From the NCBI GenBank assembly GCA_958295645.1, contig OY282361.1, forward strand, positions 2,446,501 through 2,510,500: a DNA stretch of 64,000 nt, given 5' to 3'. The stretch is from Longimicrobiales bacterium (GTDB lineage Bacteria > Gemmatimonadota > Gemmatimonadetes > Longimicrobiales > Gaopeijiaceae). Below, in pieces: positions 49,827 to 58,444 of the stretch. The translations under genes and the position numbers were made by a program. The notes under the pieces are model-generated. The model made no database searches and was not told the DNA's origin. It saw only the letters and a list, made by a program, of their open reading frames with translations. Numbering within the stretch: position 1 is the stretch's first letter; each line of letters begins with the position of its first letter.

Positions 49827-52800
49827 TCAGGTGTGGGACATGACCAGCACGGCCGATATCCGTCGCGCAACGTCGCTGAAGTAACTGACTTCGTTCTCAG
49901 TGAGCGGCCTGTTGAGGACCTTGCCTTCCCGATAGGACAGCCATTTCTTGAGGACTTGGTAGCCGCCTAGCCTATAGGACCAAGCGGCTCTCGGGACGTT
50001 GCACCAGAAGGCGCGATCGTTCAAGTAGACGTCGAAGGTCGTGGGTCCGAGAATGTCGACGGCGTTGCCAAGCGCGTTTCGCTCCTCGGCAGTGAAGGAG
50101 CGCTCCTCGACTCGCCCTTGTCCCGGCATGACGGCTTCGGTTGCGCCGTAGTGGCCCCAACCAGCCGTCACCTCAAAATCGCTTCCCGCCATGTTGCGGT
50201 CGGCCGTGGTTGCGGGAACAGCAATGGTTGCAGAGATGTGCGGATAGCTGGGTCCAGGAGCCCCCGCTGAAGTATTCTGGCCGGCGTCGAAGAGATGTGT
50301 CAACCGAAGACCGCGATCTGCAACACCTCGAAAGACGGTAGCATCCCGAGCGGTTCCCTTTGGCCATCCAGGTAGCGGAACGCGGGGCCACCCCATGCGC
50401 AAAGCATCGGCGTTGGCCTCGCGGTAGGCCGGATCGTGGAGTGTAGCGATAACGTAATGATATAGATCGCGAGTGTCCGCTCCAAGTCCGTCGAGATAGC
50501 GTCGTGCCTTGGCCGACAAGTTGGGGATACCGGGGCCCGTGCCAACACGACCAATGGGGAGACCGTCGTCTCGGAGCCAAGCGGGAAACATTGATGCACC
50601 CCGCTCGATCAGGTGCAATGATGCCATTTGCTGGGTTACACACGCCTGCGGTTCAAGCCCTCCTCTTCGGAGATGTCGTGCAGCGGAGATCCACAGGTTC
50701 CCGACGAATGCGTGAGTTCGGTAGTCCGCACGCTTCTCGTCAAGCAGCTTGGTGTCTGCTTCCCAGTAGAGCCAGCGCGTGTCGAACGGACGATATGCGT
50801 AGCGAATGAAACCATCCTCGTTTGGTCCGCCCCGAGCGAGAAGGGCGTCGCGCACGGCGGTTGCGTCAAAGCGTGCTGTGCTCTTCATCACGGCGGGGTA
50901 GCGTCGTGCGATCTCTTCATGGGTCAAGGAACGATTGAAGTAATCGCCGACGCGGGCCGTCAGCCGGTCCCGATCGACATCTACGAGAAAGGTGTCGCGG
51001 CTAGTCTTGACTCCGGGAAACGACTTTGGAAACAACTCCGGCAACGACGGCCATTCGAACCAAGCTTCGCTTACAGTCGTCTTCGCAAACGTCAGTCCAA
51101 GTCCTGGGTTCGGCGTAATGCGCTCGTACAACGTCTCCGGTTCGGTATCCGCTGTATCCGACAACTCTTCCCGCTTTCGCTCGCCCCACAACTCTCGAAT
51201 CTCGACTTCGCTACAAGGCTTGTGGTCGGTCTGGCGCACCAGCGTCGCGATGGCTGTGCCTACTTGGATGCCAACGGGGTCGCCGCGCGTCGAGAAGATG
51301 CTGGGGTCCGGCGAGCCGTCGGGAGCGAGCTTGCCGGTCTTGCGCTTGTCGCCGTTTAAGTTGTCGATTCGAATCGTGTCGAATACCTCCATGTATCGTT
51401 CCCGCATTCCCGGGAATGACAAGTCCGTCAGCCACGAGTAATTGGAAATGAAGCACACCACGCCTTGGCCGGTCTTGCCCACGATCCGCCTCTCGGCCAT
51501 GCGAAAGAAGCGAACGTACAGGTCGTTCAGGCCCTGGCCTTGGGGCTTGGGCACACGCTTAGTGGTGCGGTAGGCCTTGGACAGCTCCCTCTCCTCGTCG
51601 ACTGCCATACCGGCGAAGCCGTTGTAGGGCGGGTTTCCGATGATTACGAGAATTGGTGCTTCCTGTTTTACCTTTCCGGCACGATCGCGTTCCTCCTCCA
51701 ACTCCTGGATAAGGAGCGGCTCTTGTTCGACGGGTTCCCAGCCGGTCAGGGCGTTGGTGAGGAAGATGCTGGGACGCTCGCCTGCCTCGCCTGATAGCGA
51801 TGCGTCCAGGTCCTGCATGGTCAGGTCGACCTGCAGATGTGATACCACGAAAGGAGCGGGCATGATCTCGAACCCGAACACTCGTTCCGTGGCGGCTCGC
51901 TTTAGTTCTGCGCCGGCCAGTGCGCCGAGGCCCTTGCTTTCGAGGTTGGTCGCGATCCGGCGGAGCACCTCTGCCAAGAACGCGCCTGTACCGCAACACG
52001 GGTCGAGCACAATGACGTTCGACGACGCGAGCCCGTCGGGCAGGCCCAAGTCATCCTTGAGAGACCGATCGACCCGCGCCACCATGTAACGCACCACCTC
52101 TGCTGGCGTGTACCAGACGCCCAGCGCCTTTCGCAAATCCAGATCGAAGGCCTCCAGAAAAGGTTCGTAGAAGTAGGGTACCGCTTCTTTCTCGTTGAAG
52201 CGTTGGAAGAATGCCGCCCGATCCACGCGGTCGAGGGCGTTGGCGGTCCAGTCCAACAACTCCACTAGGCCGAGCGACTTCAGCCGCCCAGGCTCGCTGA
52301 GCTGCGAGAACAATGCCCGCAACACCGGCACCCGCAGATGCCAGTTGGCCTCGCGCCATCTAAAGCTGCCCAGGGAGGGACCTTTTTGGCGCGACCACAG
52401 AACCCAGGCGGAAAACACCCCATAGAACAGTGTCTGCACCAAGGTCGAATGGAAGAAGCGCGTCCCGCGAGGCCCCTTGAAATGAACGCCCAAGGCCTCT
52501 TCCAGTGCTGAACGCAGGTGGCGAAGAGCGGGCGAGTCGGCCGACGCTTCCACCCTCGCAAGTCCGTCTCGAGCGTACGACGCCAAGAGCCACGCCAGAT
52601 CCTTGGTGTTGGTGATGACCGCTTGGTTGGACAGCACCCGCACCAAGTACTCGCCGAAGGCGATGGCCACATTGCTCGGAATGCCACTGGCGCGGTCGAG
52701 GATATGGTTGAATACCGCTTCGCTGTCGGCTAGCTGGAAGGACTCGAGCGTTGCATCGTCGCCTGTAGCGTCGCGGCCGAGTAGCGTGAATTCCCGCAGG

Positions 52801-53168
52801 TTGGTCGCCAGAACCAAACCGTAGCGGCTCCGGTAGCGCTGCGCCTGCTCCCGCACTGCGGGTGCCATGACACCTTCGGCGGCCGACTTGACTTCGACTA
52901 CGCCGTGCGCCGGAAGCTGTTCCTTCTTGGGTCCGCTGCCGCGAAGCTGGCCGGCTGCGTAGAGGCCAAAGTCCGGATGGCCAGCACCGGAGTCCGCCAG
53001 TTCGGCGATGCAGACGACCTTCGGCTTCAGCATCGCCCCGACGGTGTTCAGCAAGTTCGCGAGCGGCGGGTAGTTGGACCGCTCGCCGGTGGCCGCGCCG
53101 GAGGCCCGAATCTCCCCCAGATCGGCGAGATAAGTCGCTACTGCTGCTGCAAGCTTCTTCCGATCCAT
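49827..53168 (-). CDS. single-chain restriction-modification enzyme (Type IIG / ISP-like)
   Basis: 1113 residues from ATG 53168 (29 more in frame if begun at 53255). An N-terminal nuclease-like fold has Pro65-Asp66 in HPDFGLY and Glu92-x-Lys94 in VVEVKS, fitting PD-(D/E)xK. The N6-adenine methylase core follows: motif I DPCCGTGAF (about 389-397) and catalytic NPPY (512-515). The C-terminal 500 residues should hold target recognition. There is no helicase domain, unlike the large type ISP enzymes. Cutting and modifying would reside in one chain. DNA around 50.2-51.5 kb is visibly less GC-rich than the flanks, suggesting transfer. Confidence 0.85.
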   Translation of the reverse strand: MDRKKLAAAVATYLADLGEIRASGAATGERSNYPPLANLLNTVGAMLKPKVVCIAELADSGAGHPDFGLYAAGQLRGSGPKKEQLPAHGVVEVKSAAEGVMAPAVREQAQRYRSRYGLVLATNLREFTLLGRDATGDDATLESFQLADSEAVFNHILDRASGIPSNVAIAFGEYLVRVLSNQAVITNTKDLAWLLASYARDGLARVEASADSPALRHLRSALEEALGVHFKGPRGTRFFHSTLVQTLFYGVFSAWVLWSRQKGPSLGSFRWREANWHLRVPVLRALFSQLSEPGRLKSLGLVELLDWTANALDRVDRAAFFQRFNEKEAVPYFYEPFLEAFDLDLRKALGVWYTPAEVVRYMVARVDRSLKDDLGLPDGLASSNVIVLDPCCGTGAFLAEVLRRIATNLESKGLGALAGAELKRAATERVFGFEIMPAPFVVSHLQVDLTMQDLDASLSGEAGERPSIFLTNALTGWEPVEQEPLLIQELEEERDRAGKVKQEAPILVIIGNPPYNGFAGMAVDEERELSKAYRTTKRVPKPQGQGLNDLYVRFFRMAERRIVGKTGQGVVCFISNYSWLTDLSFPGMRERYMEVFDTIRIDNLNGDKRKTGKLAPDGSPDPSIFSTRGDPVGIQVGTAIATLVRQTDHKPCSEVEIRELWGERKREELSDTADTEPETLYERITPNPGLGLTFAKTTVSEAWFEWPSLPELFPKSFPGVKTSRDTFLVDVDRDRLTARVGDYFNRSLTHEEIARRYPAVMKSTARFDATAVRDALLARGGPNEDGFIRYAYRPFDTRWLYWEADTKLLDEKRADYRTHAFVGNLWISAARHLRRGGLEPQACVTQQMASLHLIERGASMFPAWLRDDGLPIGRVGTGPGIPNLSAKARRYLDGLGADTRDLYHYVIATLHDPAYREANADALRMGWPRVPLPGWPKGTARDATVFRGVADRGLRLTHLFDAGQNTSAGAPGPSYPHISATIAVPATTADRNMAGSDFEVTAGWGHYGATEAVMPGQGRVEERSFTAEERNALGNAVDILGPTTFDVYLNDRAFWCNVPRAAWSYRLGGYQVLKKWLSYREGKVLNRPLTENEVSYFSDVARRISAVLVMSHT

Positions 53169-53261
53169 CAGTCTGTTCGCGTCTCGATCTGGCTCATGGG
53201 GATCATGCGACCCTGCGATGCTGCCGATTAGCCGCCGGGTCCTGCCGGAGAACATGCACCG

Positions 53262-54434
53262 CTACGCGGCCATTGCCAACAAGCGGCCCATCAGCGTCTC
53301 CAGCGAGACGGCCAGAGTCTTCTCCGACACCGGGTAGGACTCGGTTCCCGGGTAGACCACAAAGCGTTCTGAGACATTCAGATCGTTGGCGGCCAGCTCG
53401 AGGCCCTTGCTGGCCTTGGGCGCCCCGGCGCGCTTGACTTCCACAGCCCACAGACGCTGGTCCGGTAACAAGAGAAGCAGGTCGATCTCGGCGCCCGCCT
53501 GGGTGCGGTAAAACCAAGCATCGGTCCCGAAGGGCGCCACGGCCAGGACGTTTTCGATCACGAAGCCCTCCCAACTGAAGCCGGCCACTGGATGAGAGAG
53601 CACTTCGTCGAACGTGCGAAGGCCCAACAGAGAATGGACGATGCCCGCGTCGCGGATGTAGACCTTCGGCGACCGCACCAGCCGCTTGCCGACGTTGGCG
53701 AAGTACGGCTGAAGTCGGCGAACCAGCATCAGATCCACAAGGAGATCCAAGTAGCGCGACACCGCGCGGCCCGAGACGCCCAAGCTCTGGCCGAGGGCCG
53801 AGGCGTTCAGGAGCCCGCCCTGCCGGTGGGCCAGCATGGTCCAGAACCGCCGCAGCGTTTCGGCGGGAATGCGTACGCCGAACTGGGGGATGTCGCGCTC
53901 CAGGTAGGTGCGGACGAATGCCAAGCGCCAGCGAGCGGAGCTCTGGTCGTCGCTTGCGGTGAAGGCCTCGGGGAAGCCGCCTCGAATCCAAAGGGCGTCG
54001 CGCAGTCCGGGAACTTCCAACGCGTCCAGGCCGGGCAGTTCGTAGTAGGCCGCCCGTCCCGCGAGAGACTCCGCCGATTGGCTGAGCAACGTCCGGGAGG
54101 CCGATCCAAGCAGAAGAAACTGGCAGGTTCGAAAGCCCTGCCGCCGCCGCTGGTCGATCTGGCCTCGGAGCGTCTGGAAGAGACCCGGCATCCGCTGGAC
54201 TTCGTCCAAGACGACCAAGGAGCCGGAGTGGCGCCGAAGGTACCGGCTTGGATCCACGAGGCGCGCCGCGTCGCCTGGTGCTTCCAGGTCGAGGTAGACG
54301 GTGCCTGGAAGTTCGTCTGCGATCTCTCGCGCCAATGTGGTCTTGCCGACTTGGCGTGGCCCCAGCAGGACGACGGCGGGACCCTCGTTCAGGCGTTGGA
54401 GGACGCCTCGTTCGTGGTGTCGAGCAATCATCAT
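53262..54434 (-). CDS. AAA ATPase with DUF4143 domain
   Basis: 390 residues. The N-terminal P-loop is LGPRQVGKTTLAREIA, Walker B is LVVLDEVQRMP, sensor region LLLGSAS; the C-terminal DUF4143 part has the nuclease-like GAEIDLLLLL and AVEVKRAG. The function of this abundant bacterial/archaeal family is unsettled; it is usually a stand-alone accessory gene and moves readily. It lies 93 bp before the RM gene on the same strand. An inverted repeat abuts its start codon. Confidence 0.85.
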   Translation of the reverse strand: MMIARHHERGVLQRLNEGPAVVLLGPRQVGKTTLAREIADELPGTVYLDLEAPGDAARLVDPSRYLRRHSGSLVVLDEVQRMPGLFQTLRGQIDQRRRQGFRTCQFLLLGSASRTLLSQSAESLAGRAAYYELPGLDALEVPGLRDALWIRGGFPEAFTASDDQSSARWRLAFVRTYLERDIPQFGVRIPAETLRRFWTMLAHRQGGLLNASALGQSLGVSGRAVSRYLDLLVDLMLVRRLQPYFANVGKRLVRSPKVYIRDAGIVHSLLGLRTFDEVLSHPVAGFSWEGFVIENVLAVAPFGTDAWFYRTQAGAEIDLLLLLPDQRLWAVEVKRAGAPKASKGLELAANDLNVSERFVVYPGTESYPVSEKTLAVSLETLMGRLLAMAA

Positions 54435-54465
54435 TGCAAATTGGACGTTTGTCGTCCGATATGCA
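54435..54465. promoter_or_regulatory. inverted repeat abutting the AAA/DUF4143 start (possible operator)
   Basis: Arms TGCAAATTGGACG (54435-54447) and CGTCCGATATGCA (54453-54465) pair at 11 of 13 positions around a five-base TTTGT loop. It is AT-rich against its surroundings and abuts the ATG of the leftward gene. It could be an operator, or a promoter for a leaderless transcript. Confidence 0.5.
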
Positions 54466-54500
54466 AGGATGACCCGCGACTTCCCCAGGGGCCTTCCTCC

Positions 54501-55814
54501 CTACAGCTCCACCTCCACCTGGCGAATCTCCAGCACACGCAGCAGCGCCTCGCCGATCTTGTTGTTGGGCGACGAGGCGCCGGCGGTCAGGCCCAGCTCG
54601 AACGGGCCAGCGGGCAACCAGTCTTCCTCCACGACTTCGGGCGCCTCCGCGTCTAGGACCGGCTTGTGGCGGATGCGGCCGGTCTCGGTGTCGATGCAGG
54701 CGGCGTCCTCGATGTGGAACGTCCGGACGTACTGGCGGCAGAGGTGGGCCAGGTGGTTGGTGTTGGACGAGTTGTAGCCGCCCAGCACGATCATGACCTC
54801 GGGGGGATCCTGCATCATCTCCAGGACCGCGTCCTGGCGCTCCTGGGTGGCGGAGCAGATGGTGCCGAAGGAGCGGAAGTGCGCCGCCGCGTGTTCCTCG
54901 CCCAGAGTCTCCGCCATCATTTCGCGCAGGCGGGCCCCGATGGCCAGCGATTCGGTGGCCAGCATGGTCGTTTGGTTGGCCACGCCGATCTTCTTCAGGT
55001 CCTCGTCCGGGTCGAAGCCCGGGGAGAAGCGGTCGAGGAAGCGTTCCAGGAACTCGCCTCGGCTCATGCGCCCAGCTTGTTCCGTCATGTACTCGCCCAC
55101 CAGTTCGGCCTCGTTCATGTCCCGAACGACGAGATACTTGCCGCCGGAATGGCGGTTCACTTGGCTGGCCGTGGCCCGGGATTCCTCGTGCTGGTGCTTG
55201 CCGTGGATGACGGCGGTGAATCCGTCCCGCGCGTACGTCTCCACGCGCTTCCACACGAGCAGCACGGAGCCGCACGTCGTGTCCACCAAGACGCACCCGA
55301 TGGCCTTCAGCGCGCTCATGTCCTGAATCGTGACCCCGAACGCGGGAATGATGACCACGTCGTCGGCTGTCACGTGGCTGAAGTCGAAGCCCTTGCCGGC
55401 CTCCGGGTAGATGAACTCGATGCCCATCTCCTGGAGCCGGTGGTTCACGTGCGGATTGTGGATGATCTCGCCGGCCAGATAGACCCTCTTGCCGGGGAAC
55501 TTGTGCTTGGTCTCGTAGGCGTAGTCCACCGCTCGGTCCACCCCGTAGCAGAATCCGAAGTCCTTGGCGAGTCGCACCGATACGTTGCCGAAGGCATCCC
55601 GGTAGCCCCGCGACCGAATGCGCTCCACCAGCGCAGACTGGTACTCGGCGTCGATGACGGGCTTGACGGCCGCCTTGAGTCCGAAGCCTTTGCGGAAATA
55701 GGTCTGCTTCGCCGCCGCGGCCTGCTTTGCCCTGTCGACTTTCGCCGGGGCCGCCGTCGTCGCCGCCCCGGCCTGCTTCGCCGTCTTGACCTGGGCGAGC
55801 GTCTTCATCTTCAT
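54501..55814 (-). CDS. ispH: 4-hydroxy-3-methylbut-2-enyl diphosphate reductase
   Basis: 437 residues. Last enzyme of the MEP pathway, giving IPP and DMAPP through a 4Fe-4S cluster. Cluster cysteines are Cys89 (GFCYGV), Cys181 (VDTTCGSV) and Cys320 (GTICSATQ); proton-relay HNPHVN and KHQHEES are present. The first about 45 residues are an Ala/Lys-rich extension not needed for the fold (AKQAGAATTAAPAK). The length suits the long IspH subfamily (about 400). It follows the DUF393 gene by four bases. Confidence 0.93.
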   Translation of the reverse strand: MKMKTLAQVKTAKQAGAATTAAPAKVDRAKQAAAAKQTYFRKGFGLKAAVKPVIDAEYQSALVERIRSRGYRDAFGNVSVRLAKDFGFCYGVDRAVDYAYETKHKFPGKRVYLAGEIIHNPHVNHRLQEMGIEFIYPEAGKGFDFSHVTADDVVIIPAFGVTIQDMSALKAIGCVLVDTTCGSVLLVWKRVETYARDGFTAVIHGKHQHEESRATASQVNRHSGGKYLVVRDMNEAELVGEYMTEQAGRMSRGEFLERFLDRFSPGFDPDEDLKKIGVANQTTMLATESLAIGARLREMMAETLGEEHAAAHFRSFGTICSATQERQDAVLEMMQDPPEVMIVLGGYNSSNTNHLAHLCRQYVRTFHIEDAACIDTETGRIRHKPVLDAEAPEVVEEDWLPAGPFELGLTAGASSPNNKIGEALLRVLEIRQVEVEL

Positions 55815-55818
55815 CTCT

Positions 55819-56217
55819 CTACCTCCCTGCCGGACGAATGGGCCCGCTCCCCTTCATTCCCAGGAGCAGGCGCCTGCCCAGCTTCAGCAAGGGATACCCC
55901 GCCCGGGCAGCCGCCGGGAACCGGAACAGGAGCCGGTTGAGGCCGCCGAAGACCCCCCGCCCCATGGAAAGAACCGCCAGCATCCGAAGAGCGTCCCTGC
56001 CGAAGTAGCAGCGTCCGTCCATCTTGAGAACCATGCCCTTGTCCAGGTCGTAGGATTTCGTGAGTTCGTCCACGAGCGGTCCGCCCCGGCGGGCGTCCAC
56101 CAGCACCAGCTCGCCGACCGACCGCTCGACGTCCGCGTACTGCGCGTAGCGGCTGCACAACGGGCAGTCGCCGTCGTAGACGAGCCACGCCCTTCCGGAC
56201 CCGCGTGTGGAAGACAT
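55819..56217 (-). CDS. DUF393 (DCC) thiol-disulfide oxidoreductase-like protein
   Basis: 132 residues. The DCC family motif YDGDCPLCSRY at about 14-24 gives a thioredoxin-like CxxC redox site. The middle has YDLDKGMVLKMDGRCYFG and RDALRMLAVL, typical of the family; the C-terminal helix is basic. It probably catalyses dithiol exchange in the cytoplasm. First gene of a two-gene unit with ispH, so it might serve iron-sulfur or redox upkeep of IspH, which is only a context guess. Confidence 0.82.
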   Translation of the reverse strand: MSSTRGSGRAWLVYDGDCPLCSRYAQYADVERSVGELVLVDARRGGPLVDELTKSYDLDKGMVLKMDGRCYFGRDALRMLAVLSMGRGVFGGLNRLLFRFPAAARAGYPLLKLGRRLLLGMKGSGPIRPAGR

Positions 56218-56297
56218 TCGGCCCTTAAGGTATCCATGCCCGGCCTGCGGCGGTATCTTTCCGGGTCGCGCCCAAAAACGTCCTTGGAGGAAAGCCC

Positions 56298-56762
56298 TTG
56301 CTGAGTCGGCTGATCTTGGTCTTCGTGCTGGTTCCCCTGCTGGAGCTTGCGATTCTCCTGCGGGTCGGCCAGTTCATCGGCTTGACCGCCACCATCGGCC
56401 TGGTCGTGGCGACGGGAATCGGGGGCGCCTTTCTGGCGCGTCAGCAGGGCGTGCGCGCGCTCCAGGCGGTGCAGCAGGAACTCGCGGCGGGCCAGTTGCC
56501 GGGCCGATCGCTCCTCGACGGTCTTGCGGTTCTCGTGGGCGGCGCCCTGCTGTTGACTCCCGGAATCTTGACGGACGTTCTGGGCTTCAGCCTCGTCTTG
56601 CCGTTCTCGCGCGGATGGCTCCGGTCCCTGGTTCAGCGCTCGCTGGAGCGACGGGTGCGGGCGGGCGAAGTTCAGTTCAGCGTCTTCGGGCCGGGCGAGG
56701 CGCCCAGAACCGGCAGGGGAGACTTGGGGACGCGTCCGGCCGGCCGGGGAGAGGAGCCGTGA
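56298..56762 (+). CDS. fxsA: FxsA family membrane protein
   Basis: 154 residues, TTG start at 56298 with GGAGG seven bases upstream. Four hydrophobic stretches: ILVFVLVPLLELAILLRVG, TIGLVVATGIGGAF, LAVLVGGALLLTPGILTD and DVLGFSLVLPF. LTPGILTD is the family signature; E. coli FxsA counters F-plasmid exclusion of phage T7, but most members have no known role. A TATCTT at 56254-56259 is a possible -10. The stop overlaps the M42 gene as GTGA. Confidence 0.88.
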   Translation: MLSRLILVFVLVPLLELAILLRVGQFIGLTATIGLVVATGIGGAFLARQQGVRALQAVQQELAAGQLPGRSLLDGLAVLVGGALLLTPGILTDVLGFSLVLPFSRGWLRSLVQRSLERRVRAGEVQFSVFGPGEAPRTGRGDLGTRPAGRGEEP

Positions 56763-57844
56763 GCGGAGACAAGGGCCTGAAGCGCGACATCGACTTCTTG
56801 GAACGCTTGTTGGCTGCGCCGGGGCCCTCCGGCTTCGAGACGCGGGCCGCGGGCGTGTGGCGCGAGGAGGCGGAAGAGTTCGCCGACGACGTGTGGTCCG
56901 ACGTGACGGGCAACAGTTGCGCGGCGGTGCGGCGCGGGGCACGGCCTCTCGCGCTGCTGGCGGGCCACATCGACGAAATCGGGCTTCAGGTCACGCACGC
57001 GGACAAGTCGGGGATGCTGTACTTCGGGACGATCGGCGGCTGGGACCCGCAAGTGCTGGTCGGGCAACGCGTGCGCGTGCTGGCCGCCGGGGGCGACGTG
57101 CTGGGGGTCGTCGGACGCAAGGCGATCCACCTGATGGACGCGGAGGAGCGCAAGAGGGCGGCGAAGGTCGACAAGCTCTGGATCGACGTGGGGGCGTCTT
57201 CGAGGGAGGAGCTGGGGGAGACGGGGATTCGCGTGGGCGATCCGGCGGTGCTGGACGCAGGCGTGGTGCGGCTGGCCGGCGATCGCTTGGCGAGCCGGGC
57301 GGTCGACAATCGCGCCGGAGCCTTCGTGACGCTGGAGGCGTTGCGGATTCTGTCGGAGGAGCCGGGCGTGGCCGGGGCCGTGGCGGTGGCCACATCGCAG
57401 GAGGAGATCGGCTATTCGGGCGGGGGCGCCCGGCCGAGCGCCTTCGACATCGTGCCCGACGTGGCGCTGGTGGTGGACGTGACCCACGCGACCGACATGC
57501 CGGACGCCGAGAAGAACAAGGTCGGCCATCATCCGCTGGGCAGCGGGCCGGTGCTGGCGCGAGGGTCGGCGGCGCATCCCGCCGTCTTCGAGATGTTGGC
57601 CGAGACCGCCGAGAGCCACGGCATCCCCTACACCATCCAGGCGGCGCCCCTGCGGACCAGCACGGACGCCGACGCCATCCATTCGGCGCGGGGCGGCATC
57701 CCCACGGGCTTGGTCTCGGTGCCCAACCGCTACATGCACTCGCCCAGCGAAATGGTGGCGCTGTCGGACCTGTTCCACGCCGCGCGCCTGCTGGCGGCCT
57801 TCGTGGGCCGGCTGGACGAGACGACGGATTTCGTGCGACGCTGA
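56759..57844 (+). CDS. M42 family metallo-aminopeptidase
   Basis: 361 residues, GTG start. Co-catalytic metallopeptidase of the TET/glutamyl-aminopeptidase group. Metal ligands and catalytic residues: GHIDEIGLQV, the SRAVDNRAGAF aspartate, catalytic Glu in QEEIGYSGGG, VVDVTHATDMP and the final His in NRYMHSP. An N-terminal dodecamer-forming fold is expected. It would trim peptides in the cytoplasm. It shares an operon with fxsA by a GTGA overlap. Confidence 0.9.
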   Translation: MSGDKGLKRDIDFLERLLAAPGPSGFETRAAGVWREEAEEFADDVWSDVTGNSCAAVRRGARPLALLAGHIDEIGLQVTHADKSGMLYFGTIGGWDPQVLVGQRVRVLAAGGDVLGVVGRKAIHLMDAEERKRAAKVDKLWIDVGASSREELGETGIRVGDPAVLDAGVVRLAGDRLASRAVDNRAGAFVTLEALRILSEEPGVAGAVAVATSQEEIGYSGGGARPSAFDIVPDVALVVDVTHATDMPDAEKNKVGHHPLGSGPVLARGSAAHPAVFEMLAETAESHGIPYTIQAAPLRTSTDADAIHSARGGIPTGLVSVPNRYMHSPSEMVALSDLFHAARLLAAFVGRLDETTDFVRR

Positions 57845-57973
57845 GCTCGCGCGGCCCGCAACCCGCCCGCGACTCGACGGCCTGTACGGCGACGGAGTCC
57901 AGCGCCGGGTGCCGCGGTGGCTCGGGTTCGGCCCCATCCCCTTTTCGCGCCGGCTTTGCCTATATTGTCCTCC

Positions 57974-58444
57974 ATGATCGACGCGCGAGTGGTAATCGGA
58001 GAACTCCAGGCGATGAGGGACGAGGGGCATCTGTCGGACGCCCTCATCCGTCGTGCGGTGCGTTCGCTTCACAGCGGCGACGAGCGCTTCGACTGGGTTG
58101 GCGCCTACTTGCTCGACGTGGAAGCGTCGGAGCTTTGGCTTCACAACTACGTCGGCCAACGCACGGACCACGTCAAGATTCCGGTGGGACAGGGGGTATG
58201 CGGGACGGCGGTCGCGCAGGGCGCCAACTTGAACGTCCCCGACGTCGGCGAGTTCGACGGCTACTTGGCCTGCAGCTCCGAGGTGAAGTCCGAGCTGGTG
58301 GTGCTCGTTCGCGCCGGGACCGACATCTTCGGGCAGATCGACATCGATTCGCACCAGCCGGCCGCCTTCGACAGCCAAGACGAGGTGGCCATCCAGATGA
58401 TCGCGGACAAGCTGGCGGAACAAATCGCGCACGAACGCCGCTGA
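57974..58444 (+). CDS. GAF protein like free methionine-(R)-sulfoxide reductase
   Basis: 156 residues. A GAF domain close to the YebR/fRMsr family, which reduces free Met-R-sulfoxide. Two cysteines match the family: Cys76 in VGQGVCGTA and Cys100 in GYLACSSEVKSELVV; a third, resolving Cys between them is absent. FGQIDIDSHQPAAFDSQDE is also typical. The ATG at 57974 sits only seven bases after TATATT (57961-57966), so the mRNA could be leaderless. The MBL gene overlaps its stop. Confidence 0.8.
   Translation: MIDARVVIGELQAMRDEGHLSDALIRRAVRSLHSGDERFDWVGAYLLDVEASELWLHNYVGQRTDHVKIPVGQGVCGTAVAQGANLNVPDVGEFDGYLACSSEVKSELVVLVRAGTDIFGQIDIDSHQPAAFDSQDEVAIQMIADKLAEQIAHERR

Noticed and set aside
49827-54434. 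BREX, DISARM or another multigene defence system
   Set aside because: Only the RM gene and an AAA/DUF4143 gene are present; no helicase, PglZ, phospholipase or other partner genes flank them.
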